Below are positions 1 through 7,730 of a stretch of 64,000 bases of DNA, piece after piece; position 1 is the stretch's first letter, and each line of letters begins with the position of its first letter. Source of the stretch: Prevotella sp. Its GTDB lineage: Bacteria > Bacteroidota > Bacteroidia > Bacteroidales > Bacteroidaceae. The notes below the pieces were generated by a model. The model saw nothing but the letters and a program-made list of their open reading frames with translations. It was not told the origin of the DNA and searched no databases. Where the stretch lies: assembly GCA_017475005.1 (NCBI GenBank), contig JAFVGI010000024.1, positions 1 to 64,000 of the forward strand. The letters run 5' to 3'. The position numbers were made by a program, and so were the translations under genes.

Positions 1-105
1 CAAAAGTCCATACACCTTGCTTCTTGTACTACTACAATTTCTGTTTATGTAAAATATATCAAATATCGCTCTGCTTTTGTACCCCGTATTTTGGGAAAGC
101 GGATG

Positions 106-137
106 CAAAGGTATAACTTTTTTTCCAACTGACCAAA
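106..137 (-). promoter_or_regulatory. Promoter reading leftwards out of the window
   Basis: On the minus strand a TTTG box (134-137) is followed after 20 bases by TACCTTTG (106-113), an exact match to the Bacteroidetes TTTG-N19/20-TANNTTTG promoter. It drives a gene beyond the left edge. The rest of 1-299 is AT-rich and holds no coding sequence that I can support. Confidence 0.7.
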
Positions 138-299
138 TTTTTTTCGAGAAATTTTCAAAAAAACTTTCATTTGGGGGTCTATTTTGATAATCATCAAGGT
201 AAGGAAGCCCCCAAAATGATGCTAATTTCTCAAAAAGGCCATTTTGTGCAGCGATTTTTGACAAGTTTTGATAAAAATCGGAAGAACGTCCCGTTTTTA

Positions 300-1229
300 C
301 TAGAGGTTTAGGCCCTTTTCTTTTAGGAAGAAGTATTTTGAGAGGTTTGTTTTGTCCATTGCCCATGCTATTGCCAGACTACCGGAGATGCAGATGATAA
401 GAGATAGGAAGAGGAATACCATTCCTGTGCTGTCAAATTCCAGGTATGGCAGCATCTTTTTGCATAAAATCGTGAATATGGGCGAGAACAGGAACAACGG
501 CAAGGTATTGCGTCCGATGAAGAGCAGCCCATTGCGTAGTTTTCCCTTTATGTGCGGATAGACAGCCATCAAGAAGCTGGTGACGAAATACACTATCAGC
601 CCTCCACCGATATGTCGTGCATCCAGATTCTGAGGCTCTGTTATCAGCACGATAATGAAGAGCAGCGACAGCCACATCGGCCTGAAGACATCCGTAAAGA
701 CAGACCTGCTTTGACGGATTATCACACCGCCGAAGAAATATGTCGGCATTGTCAGCGCCACGATGCCAGCCTTTGAGTACAGCACATACACAATAGCCAG
801 CAAGGCACACTTCATTCCCCTGTTTATTGGCAGATACCTGAAGATGATGAAATACGGAATGCTGCACAGCATCAAGGTTCTCAGGAACCAATACGGTCCC
901 AGAGGGCGCAGCACCATCTTCTCGTAGAACACCGCTGGCGTCAAGTTATCTATATGTTCCCGTATAGGCACTATCGATGCCATCACGATATATCCGCCCT
1001 CCATAATAATATAAGGTACGAGGAAAGCCGCCATCGTCTTGCAGAATTTCGCAGCCGGTTTCTCGATATTCATCAGGAAGCCCGAGATAATCAGGAACAC
1101 AGGCATATGGAAGGTATATACCACCTGCTTGGCATAAGGATACGAGTCGCCTATATAAACCAGATGAAAGCTAATCATCAGGATTATCATCACACACTTC
1201 AGGAAATCAAGTTCAGACAAACGCCCCAT
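300..1229 (-). CDS. Membrane acyltransferase, acyltransferase-3 family
   Basis: A 309-aa polytopic inner-membrane protein with about ten hydrophobic segments. The N-terminus has the family layout: a charged start (RLSELDFLK) and a histidine at residue 22 (SFHLVYIGD) in the first membrane segment, the usual active-site region of acyltransferase-3 (OatA/NodX-like) enzymes. The family transfers acetyl or other acyl groups from the cytoplasm to cell-surface sugars; the acceptor here cannot be told. It is the last gene of a three-gene operon, starting 20 bases after the GH43-like gene, so it may decorate or process surface glycans with that enzyme. A closing terminator is not obvious. Confidence 0.8.
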   Translation of the reverse strand: MGRLSELDFLKCVMIILMISFHLVYIGDSYPYAKQVVYTFHMPVFLIISGFLMNIEKPAAKFCKTMAAFLVPYIIMEGGYIVMASIVPIREHIDNLTPAVFYEKMVLRPLGPYWFLRTLMLCSIPYFIIFRYLPINRGMKCALLAIVYVLYSKAGIVALTMPTYFFGGVIIRQSRSVFTDVFRPMWLSLLFIIVLITEPQNLDARHIGGGLIVYFVTSFLMAVYPHIKGKLRNGLLFIGRNTLPLFLFSPIFTILCKKMLPYLEFDSTGMVFLFLSLIICISGSLAIAWAMDKTNLSKYFFLKEKGLNL

Positions 1230-1249
1230 AAACTATAAACTAATAAACT

Positions 1250-2302
1250 TTACCAATAATCTTCCAGTCTCTTTGCCTCCTCCTCGGTGATATGCGTTAC
1301 AGCGCCGTGTTTCTGTTCTGCGAAGCCGTCACGCTTTGTCGGTCCGTCTCCGAAGTGGCCGAGGTTTTTGAACGTCTTAAAATCCGTTGTTTCCAGAAAT
1401 CCAAAGTTATGAGGCCTGATGCTGAAGATGTCATACATCAGTAACCATTTGTCCTGTCCTATTATCTTGTACATCGTAGGCGCCTCACACGACCTTGGTT
1501 CCACATCAATCTGCTGAGGTTGATACACATACCCACGATTAACGTGTTCGCTGAAAGCAATCTTTATGCCGGCCGGATTCTCCTGCGCACAATACGTCAT
1601 GCAATACCGTCCGTCGGGCATCGGCATAATGTCAGCATCCAGCACCTGTATATTCTCGTCAGGATAGACAAATAGCAGTTGCGGTTCCGTCACCAATGCC
1701 GTAAAGTCATCGTTGGCATACGAATAGTACAGCTTTGTCTTTCCCCTACCCGTTTCCCTTATTGTGAAATACACCATCAGCTTTCCCGCCTCAGGGTCAT
1801 AGATGGTCTCCGGAGCCCACGCACACCCGATGTCTCCGAAGCGCTCCGGGAAAGCCTCGTCGATGCGCACCACAGTATGAGTCCAGTTGATAAGGTCCTT
1901 CGACTTCATCAACACCAGGCCCCTGTTGTTTCCCCATCCGTATTTCGCGCCGTCGCGTTCCCATTCCGTATCGCGATAGCCCATTCTTTTGGCAAACAAA
2001 TGCAGGTCAGTAGCCACGATATAATATGTTCCGTCGCTGCCACGATATATGTGTGGGTCCCTTATGCCGCGCTGCTGCGCTATGGTGTCCCCACTCACTA
2101 CCGGTTTGTCGCCATTCAGCGCCTTCCACGAATAACCGTCACGACTCAATGCCATATGCAGACTATGATCCGCATCCTTGTGATACACCATCAGATAAGC
2201 CGCCAGAGGGCCGTCAGCAGACTTCGGAGCAGCCTGCAAGCCGATACATACGCATGCCATGCATGCAATAAAGAAAATCCTTTTCATACTATTACTTTTC
2301 AT
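1250..2302 (-). CDS. Secreted glycoside hydrolase, GH43-like beta-propeller
   Basis: 350 aa with a signal peptide; a start at the internal methionine 6 (2287) would give a cleaner one (MKRIFFIACMACVCIGLQA). The body has the repeated blade pattern of five-bladed beta-propeller glycosidases, with a conserved RDPHIYRGSDGTYY motif around residues 81-94 and CAWAPETIYD further on, both typical of GH43-type arabinosidases and xylosidases. The expected role is removal of arabinose or xylose from plant polysaccharides in the periplasm or at the surface. The strongest family hallmark seen is the RDP aspartate (D82); the exact specificity cannot be told. It starts one base after the stop of the upstream small gene, so the two are surely co-transcribed. 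Confidence 0.75.
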   Translation of the reverse strand: MKSNSMKRIFFIACMACVCIGLQAAPKSADGPLAAYLMVYHKDADHSLHMALSRDGYSWKALNGDKPVVSGDTIAQQRGIRDPHIYRGSDGTYYIVATDLHLFAKRMGYRDTEWERDGAKYGWGNNRGLVLMKSKDLINWTHTVVRIDEAFPERFGDIGCAWAPETIYDPEAGKLMVYFTIRETGRGKTKLYYSYANDDFTALVTEPQLLFVYPDENIQVLDADIMPMPDGRYCMTYCAQENPAGIKIAFSEHVNRGYVYQPQQIDVEPRSCEAPTMYKIIGQDKWLLMYDIFSIRPHNFGFLETTDFKTFKNLGHFGDGPTKRDGFAEQKHGAVTHITEEEAKRLEDYW

Positions 2303-2303
2303 A

Positions 2304-2678
2304 TCACCACTTTGGTGGCAGCACGATATTCTTCACGTCGTGAGCCTTTTCAAACAGCGGAGCAATCTCCTTGTCCGTAAAGCCAGCAATGCCGCAGCCG
2401 ATGCGGGTAACCAGGAAAGTCAGTTCCTTATGCTGCTTGGCAAACTCTATGAACTCATCCACATACGGCTTGATGACATCCACCCCGCCGTGCATTGTCG
2501 GGATGCCGTAGCTCTGCCCCTGCAGACCTACTCCCTGCCCCATGACAGCTCCAAACTTACGGTAAGCAATATACGCAGCGCCACCGCCATGCATACCCTC
2601 CAGATTACTGCCGAATACGAAAATCTCGTCAGGTTTCAGTTCTGTAATAAATTCAGGTGTACAACGTTTCTGTTCCAT
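2304..2678 (-). CDS. Small conserved protein (FVFGSNLxGxHGGGAA family)
   Basis: A 124-aa cytoplasmic protein. The start at 2678 (MEQKRCTPEF) is chosen over an upstream methionine at 2759 because a consensus promoter lies between them. Motifs FVFGSNLEGMHGGGAA and QGVGLQGQSYGIPT followed by TRIGCGIAGF resemble small macro-domain-like proteins also found in phages (from memory, annotated as A1S_2505 family). Macro-like folds bind ADP-ribose or related ligands, but no catalytic function is established for this family. First gene of the operon with the GH43-like enzyme and the acyltransferase. Confidence 0.7.
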   Translation of the reverse strand: MEQKRCTPEFITELKPDEIFVFGSNLEGMHGGGAAYIAYRKFGAVMGQGVGLQGQSYGIPTMHGGVDVIKPYVDEFIEFAKQHKELTFLVTRIGCGIAGFTDKEIAPLFEKAHDVKNIVLPPKW

Positions 2679-2696
2679 AATCAAAATATTTCGGGG

Positions 2697-2727
2697 CAAA
2701 GTTACGAAAAGTCGGGGACAGAACAAA
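2697..2727 (-). promoter_or_regulatory. Promoter of the 2678-300 operon
   Basis: TTTG (2724-2727, minus strand), 19 bases, then TAACTTTG (2697-2704). An exact Bacteroidetes promoter ending 18 bases before the ATG at 2678, which fixes that start codon and excludes the longer reading frame. Confidence 0.75.
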
Positions 2728-2777
2728 ATAAATTCATTTATTTTTTTTGTCGAATGCAAAAGTTACGAAAAAAAATG

Positions 2778-2785
2778 TATATTTG
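2778..2785 (+). promoter_or_regulatory. -7 box for the alpha/beta hydrolase gene
   Basis: TATATTTG on the plus strand matches TANNTTTG and is followed by GC, 30 bases before the ATG at 2815. No TTTG sits at the ideal upstream distance (the nearest, at 2746-2749, is 28 bases away), so the -33 element is weak. Confidence 0.55.
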
Positions 2786-2814
2786 CACCAAATTCCAAAG
2801 GAAATAAGACAAAC

Positions 2815-3969
2815 ATGTTTGAAAGAATACTCTCCGCCATTGTATCACTACTGTTGTTGTGCAGCAGCCATGCATTCGCCCAGAAGCGTGATAAATTCGA
2901 GTTCAGTCGCAACCTGCCCGTCTATGCCGACTCACTGATAGCATCCCTCGACTATCCCCTGGCATGGGGCAACAGTAACATCCGCTCCTTCAGCGAATGG
3001 AAGCGTGTGGCGCGCCAGAAAGTGTTTGACTGCATGCTGATGCCGCCCCCTGCGCCATCCAATGGATTTGAGGTGAAAGTGCTCTTTGAAGAACAGCGCG
3101 ACGGTTATACGGCACGCAAGATAGAAATCCGTCTGTCACGTTTCTATACTGTTCCCGCCTATGTACTGATACCAGATGGCAAAGGCCCGTTCCCTGCTGT
3201 CAACTGCCTGCACGATCATGGGGCGCATCTCTTTATTGGCAAAGAGAAGATTATTCGTCCTCTGGCATGTGAGGACACCCTGGTTATTAAGGATGCAGAA
3301 GAATGGCTGCAAGGCTATGGAGGGCAGTATTTTGGCGACTATCTGGCAAAGAACGGCTATGTAGTATTCTCTGCCGATGCCCCCATGTGGGGAGAGCGCG
3401 GTCAGAAAGAAGGTCCTAAACGCGAGCGCTATGATATGATAGCAGGAAATATGATGATGTACGGCATCGACCTGTCAGCCTGGATGACCTACGACGATAT
3501 CTCAGGTACTGAATATCTTGCCTCTATGCCCGAGGTAGATGCCAAGCGTATCGGCTGTACCGGCTGGTCAATGGGAGCCTATCGTGCCTGGATGCTTTCA
3601 GCCCTGTCAGAGCGCATCAAGGTAGGCGCTGCCATTTGTTGGATGGTAACAACAGATGAGCAGATGTCCTTTAAGTACAGTCGTACTGAAAATGGAGGTT
3701 TTGCCAACTGCATTCCAGGCCTGCGTCGTTGGATGGACTATCCGCATATTGCCAGTATCGCCTGTCCAAAGCCGATGCTCTTTATCAATGGTAAGCAAGA
3801 CAAGCTATTCCCTGTCGCTGGTGTAGAAAAAGCATTTGCAGTAATGCATGAGACATGGAAATCACAAGGAGCCGGCAACAACATAGAAACAGAACTATGG
3901 GATATGCCACACAGCTGTCCCAAAACAGCTCAGGAACGTGTCCTCCAGTTTTTCAAGAAACATCTGTAG
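2815..3969 (+). CDS. Secreted alpha/beta hydrolase (esterase-like)
   Basis: 384 aa with a Sec signal peptide (cleavage about residue 22, HAFA/Q). The alpha/beta-hydrolase fold is shown by an oxyanion-hole segment LHDHGAH (132-138), the nucleophile elbow GWSMGAY with Ser252, an acid GKQDKLFP with Asp329 and a histidine in DMPHSCP (His366), so the full catalytic triad is present. Related Bacteroidetes proteins are often called acetyl-xylan-esterase-like or dienelactone-hydrolase-like. An esterase acting on plant-polysaccharide side groups in the periplasm is plausible but not proven. It is a single gene, divergent from the GH43-like operon. Confidence 0.8.
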   Translation: MFERILSAIVSLLLLCSSHAFAQKRDKFEFSRNLPVYADSLIASLDYPLAWGNSNIRSFSEWKRVARQKVFDCMLMPPPAPSNGFEVKVLFEEQRDGYTARKIEIRLSRFYTVPAYVLIPDGKGPFPAVNCLHDHGAHLFIGKEKIIRPLACEDTLVIKDAEEWLQGYGGQYFGDYLAKNGYVVFSADAPMWGERGQKEGPKRERYDMIAGNMMMYGIDLSAWMTYDDISGTEYLASMPEVDAKRIGCTGWSMGAYRAWMLSALSERIKVGAAICWMVTTDEQMSFKYSRTENGGFANCIPGLRRWMDYPHIASIACPKPMLFINGKQDKLFPVAGVEKAFAVMHETWKSQGAGNNIETELWDMPHSCPKTAQERVLQFFKKHL

Positions 3970-4595
3970 TACGGTGATATTAGACATCAGACATCCAAAG
4001 TCTGTCCCTGCATCTCCCTTTAAACCTACCTATAATTGCTTGATATTCAGTTCTTTTATACATGTTTCAAAATTTTACTCAGTGGAATGAGTAATTTTAC
4101 TAAGTGCTGAGGTAAAAAGATTTCTTTAAACCACCAAATAATTTTATGAATATCTTACATCTTACCTCTTTCCTTTCTTCATTTTTTTACCTTACATCAG
4201 CCATCTTCACTCTTCCCTCTTACATCATCCATCATCCATCAGACATCATCCTTCATCCATCATACATCATACATCAGCCATCATATCCCTACTCTACCCA
4301 GCCTCTAAGCTCCTCCGTGGAGCAGCTTAGGAGGAGCTTAGGAGGAGCCTGCAAGGAGGCTAGGAGGAGCCTACAGCATTTTTAAGGATTTTTGGGGTCT
4401 TTTTATGAACATATGTTCGTGACCCGATGAAGCCATGTTACTCGGTCCACTAAGCCAGTATAAATGCCTCACGAACATAGGTTACTTTTTCAGGGCAGTT
4501 ATGGTTAGTATTTTTAAGGGCAAAAATATGGATAGAAAGAGATCAAAGAACCGTCCCTTGATCACTCTTCATCCCCTGTCATAACCTCTCATAAT
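3970..4595. repeat. Gene-free low-complexity spacer at the left edge of the BREX island
   Basis: 626 bases between convergent genes. Positions 4200-4290 are an irregular array of CATCATCCATCATCCATCA-type units, and 4310-4375 repeats AGGAGGAGCTT/AGGAGGAGCCT several times. An open frame at 4146-4385 encodes only this repeat and is not a gene. A 15-base inverted repeat (4408-4422 and 4469-4483, one mismatch) lies between the repeats and the BREX operon. No intrinsic terminator or promoter was recognised. Confidence 0.65.
4408..4483. repeat. 15-bp inverted repeat downstream of the BREX operon
   Basis: AACATATGTTCGTGA (4408-4422) is the reverse complement of TCACGAACATAGGTT (4469-4483) with one mismatch, separated by 46 bases. 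The left arm also contains the palindrome GAACATATGTTC. It could be an island-end relic or a bidirectional structure; nothing decides between these. Confidence 0.5.
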
Positions 4596-6248
4596 TTAAG
4601 TAATTTTTAATTCACTTGATATTTTGTTTCGATTCTTGAGTATATATTTACCCCACTTAATATATTCAACCTCAGGAAGCCTTTTTAAGAAGGTATCAAC
4701 GGTATCTTCAAGTATCGCTCCCTCACCCCATTCTCTACGATCAATTATTCGAGCTATATCACGAGGAGCTGCAGGAAATGCAAGATGAGTCATAGCATGA
4801 AGGATTGCCTCCATTTTCATTTTTTCAATTGGATTGTTAGCAACATCTTTATAAGTTTTTGAGCTATTCTTTTGAAATAGGCTTTGTGTAGTTTTTTTTA
4901 CATATTCTATATTCTTAAAAGCCTCTAACTGTGTTGGAGTTATCATTTTCCCAACGACTTCATCAACCCAATCTTGAGATGGTGGCCATTCAACTCCTAT
5001 AGCCTCCAATTGACTTTGCGTAAAACCACCATTAGGAGTTCTTGCAGATTCAATAATATCCTTTGTGAGGACAATTTTAGATTCTGTAGGCTTTATTTTA
5101 TCTATTTTTTTTAACCACTTCTTTTTTGCAGCATACCAGTCGTTCAATTTTAAGGTATCAACAATCTCCCTAAACGACATACCGAAAGTCAAATGAAAAT
5201 CAGATAAAAAAGACGAAATTTCATATACAGTTTTGCGTCCACTATTTTTAACATTTAACAATCTTACATCGCTTTCAATCTGTGGAATATCAATAAATTT
5301 GTGGACATCCATCAATTTAAGTATATTAAAGGCACGAACAGATAATTTCATGTCTTTAATAGGTATATCTAACAATTTAGCAATTTCTGTGTCTATATCA
5401 TCGTTATTATCCTGCAAGATTACCCCTGCAGGAATCATTTCCTTAAGGCGGGTTATTTTTTCATTAAAAAGATTAAGTTGAGCTCTAAGTTTAATATTCT
5501 CCTCTTGAGTTTCTTCATATTTGTTACGTTGTTCTACGAGTATCTCTTTGACTTGTTTAATAGTCTTAACTGTAATTTGCCGTATTCTTTCTTGAGTAAG
5601 TCCATAATCTGATGCTATCTTCTTTCGAGGAATGCCATTAAACGTGTCATAAAGTATTTGATAACTACGATTGGCTAATTTACCTTCTACGCAAGATAAC
5701 GCAGAAAGGCAGAACCATTTAATGTCATAATTTTTTGGCGAGAATTCAGTATCATCAACATCAACAATTTCAATATCATCCTCTTCCTTTTCATCCTCAT
5801 CATCTTTACCAATATAATCGGAGAATAACTCTTCATCAGCATAGCTCTCCCTTATATTGTCGTCGCCTGTCAATCTTCTTAATATCTTTAGATCCCAATA
5901 GTTAACAAAACCAGAAAGGACAGATGATGTTTCATTCAAGAAATCTAAAAGCCATTCTCCTTTACATTCTTGTATTAGTCTCGTAAGCAATACCGCATCT
6001 CCTTTAGCCTGACTTTTGCCAATAGGTGCACAAAGAATACTGTTTGATGTCGGAAACATGTAGCTTTTAAGCGACTTGGTGTCTACAAATTTAAAGTCGC
6101 GCCATATAGAATCTACATCAGCCTCGCTATCAATGTAAATGGTCTTTACTACTTCACCATCATATAACATACAGATATCCCCCTCCTTAATTGGATATGG
6201 ATAATCTGCTAAGTTTTCACTATTCTTATTGATATAATAAACTACCAT
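4596..6248 (-). CDS. BREX-operon accessory with sigma-region-4-like HTH and RpoA-CTD-like domain
   Basis: A 550-aa predicted cytoplasmic protein, last gene of the BREX operon, starting 3 bases after brxL. Visible parts: an N-terminal region of unknown fold (1-145); an acidic linker (149-166); a helix-turn-helix at about 194-235 (IPRKKIASDYGLTQERIRQI) with the layout of sigma-70 region 4; a coiled coil (about 236-272); and a segment at about 297-356 (LSVRAFNILKL, then LLNVKNSGRKTVYEISSFL) that closely follows the helix-hairpin-helix DNA-binding C-terminal domain of RNA polymerase alpha. After that comes GGFTQSQLEAIGVEWPPSQD (407-426) and a possible winged-helix tail (about 470-545). It lacks sigma regions 2 and 3, so it is not a sigma factor. 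Its function is unknown; a DNA-binding or regulatory role in defence is inferred from domains and position. Confidence 0.7.
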   Translation of the reverse strand: MVVYYINKNSENLADYPYPIKEGDICMLYDGEVVKTIYIDSEADVDSIWRDFKFVDTKSLKSYMFPTSNSILCAPIGKSQAKGDAVLLTRLIQECKGEWLLDFLNETSSVLSGFVNYWDLKILRRLTGDDNIRESYADEELFSDYIGKDDEDEKEEDDIEIVDVDDTEFSPKNYDIKWFCLSALSCVEGKLANRSYQILYDTFNGIPRKKIASDYGLTQERIRQITVKTIKQVKEILVEQRNKYEETQEENIKLRAQLNLFNEKITRLKEMIPAGVILQDNNDDIDTEIAKLLDIPIKDMKLSVRAFNILKLMDVHKFIDIPQIESDVRLLNVKNSGRKTVYEISSFLSDFHLTFGMSFREIVDTLKLNDWYAAKKKWLKKIDKIKPTESKIVLTKDIIESARTPNGGFTQSQLEAIGVEWPPSQDWVDEVVGKMITPTQLEAFKNIEYVKKTTQSLFQKNSSKTYKDVANNPIEKMKMEAILHAMTHLAFPAAPRDIARIIDRREWGEGAILEDTVDTFLKRLPEVEYIKWGKYILKNRNKISSELKIT

Positions 6249-6251
6249 CTA

Positions 6252-7715
6252 TTAGAAGAGTTTATTTTCTGTAAATCCTCGTTCTATAATATCTACTACA
6301 GGCATTCGTGTTTTAAACTCTGGATCAATGTTATGACATTGTGTCTTCACGATTCCACGTCTATGAACAGCAGGTTCAAGACAGTAAATACGAAATTCCT
6401 CTTCATTAACATCTTCGATACGACGCCAATGAGGAAAAAGAAGTTTCATATAACCTGTTGCAATACGCTTAATGGCATTACTATCACGAACGTCAGCTTT
6501 CTCCTCAAATTTTACCAACTGGTCAAAGATTAAACCATAGGTATTTTGAGTTCGCATCGAATGAAGTATTTCAGAGAAATACTCTACATTGATAGTCCAA
6601 CCTTTAAAAATCATACTTTTATCAACACGAGGCAATAGCCAGCCTTCAATAAAGCAATGAAATCTATCGAGAAGGGCAGACTCCTGGAAATTCTTAGGCA
6701 AATTATCAAAATACATTTGAGAAAGTGGTACGTTGTTTGCTGATAGCGGAATATTGCCCATTAACATAAGTCCACATTCTGAAGTAAACTCATTATTGTC
6801 AATAGTCGTCTTACCACTTTCCAGATAAGACTTCAAGGCTGCCTGAATTTCTGCCGGTTCTTGAAACACTATTGTCTGTATTTCATCAAATACTGTAAAA
6901 TCGTGGTTCTTTATAATGCCGTTCTGTTGTTTCGCTTTATCAAAGAATAATTTTGCACGTGTCACCTTACCCCCGCTTACTAGCCAACCATATTTTGACA
7001 GATTACCAAACACATATGATTTGCCAGTACCCTTTGGTGCTAATTCAATCACATTCAACCTTGGCTCAATAAATATTAAGAGACGAGTAAGGAACTCAAG
7101 TTTCTGAGTCAATGAGGCAAAGCCATCAGGATCATACTCCATAGCTGACAGTAATAAATCAATCCACTCTTGAGTAGAAAAATATTGTCGAGCCTCAGCC
7201 AAATAGTTTACATCAACAGAACTATAGGGTTTAAATGGCTTGTAGTCAATCATCTGAATATGGCTGGTTTTGCCATTACTATCAGATAATAAACAGAGCT
7301 TAATGATTCCCCAACGTTCTCCATCCACAAAATCACCTGAATTCTTTGAATAAACATACTCAGGAATAATACCCTCTCGAAGTTTAATACCATAGTCTGG
7401 AATAGCGAACTGTCGCTCATTTTTCACGATGTCTATATATACCATAAAACGTGCGAGCAAAGTAACCTCTTCACCATTCTGTAACCGATCTTTGACAATA
7501 CCTTGTTGTGAAGGTATAACCTTATCAAGGAATTGTGTCAAGGCCAGTTTGTCTATCTCTCCTGTCTGAACATTAAGATAACGTTTTAGCAAATAATCCT
7601 TCACGAAAGCAGGGAGATTTCGTCCAGCAAACAGGCTATTTGTTGATGCAGGATCTTTGTATATTGACATAGCAGAAAAATGCTGCCTGATTTTATTGCT
7701 AATTTCGTTTTTCAT
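6252..7715 (-). CDS. brxL: BREX protein BrxL (AAA+ ATPase, short form)
   Basis: 487 aa. An N-terminal domain (about 1-200) contains MIDYKPFKPY and YFSTQEWIDLLLSAMEYDP, hallmarks of the BrxL family. The AAA+ core follows, with Walker A APKGTGKS (226-233), Walker B FTVFDEIQ (273-280), the sensor-like segment LMLMGNIP and an arginine-bearing LLDRFHCFIEGW. In type 1 BREX, BrxL is about 680 aa with a Lon-like C-terminal domain; here the protein ends after the AAA+ module and no Lon Ser-Lys dyad segment is visible. BrxL proteins bind DNA as ring oligomers and are needed for phage restriction. Lies 15 bases after pglZ. Confidence 0.88.
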   Translation of the reverse strand: MKNEISNKIRQHFSAMSIYKDPASTNSLFAGRNLPAFVKDYLLKRYLNVQTGEIDKLALTQFLDKVIPSQQGIVKDRLQNGEEVTLLARFMVYIDIVKNERQFAIPDYGIKLREGIIPEYVYSKNSGDFVDGERWGIIKLCLLSDSNGKTSHIQMIDYKPFKPYSSVDVNYLAEARQYFSTQEWIDLLLSAMEYDPDGFASLTQKLEFLTRLLIFIEPRLNVIELAPKGTGKSYVFGNLSKYGWLVSGGKVTRAKLFFDKAKQQNGIIKNHDFTVFDEIQTIVFQEPAEIQAALKSYLESGKTTIDNNEFTSECGLMLMGNIPLSANNVPLSQMYFDNLPKNFQESALLDRFHCFIEGWLLPRVDKSMIFKGWTINVEYFSEILHSMRTQNTYGLIFDQLVKFEEKADVRDSNAIKRIATGYMKLLFPHWRRIEDVNEEEFRIYCLEPAVHRRGIVKTQCHNIDPEFKTRMPVVDIIERGFTENKLF

Positions 7716-7730
7716 ATGAATCCATTTAAT

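Noticed and set aside
4146-4385. Plus-strand open frame of 79 codons
   Set aside because: It translates simple CATCATCCATC and AGGAGGAGC repeats; no promoter, homology or domain.
4596-6248. Genuine sigma factor
   Set aside because: Only a region-4-like HTH is visible; regions 2 and 3, needed for core binding and promoter melting, are absent.
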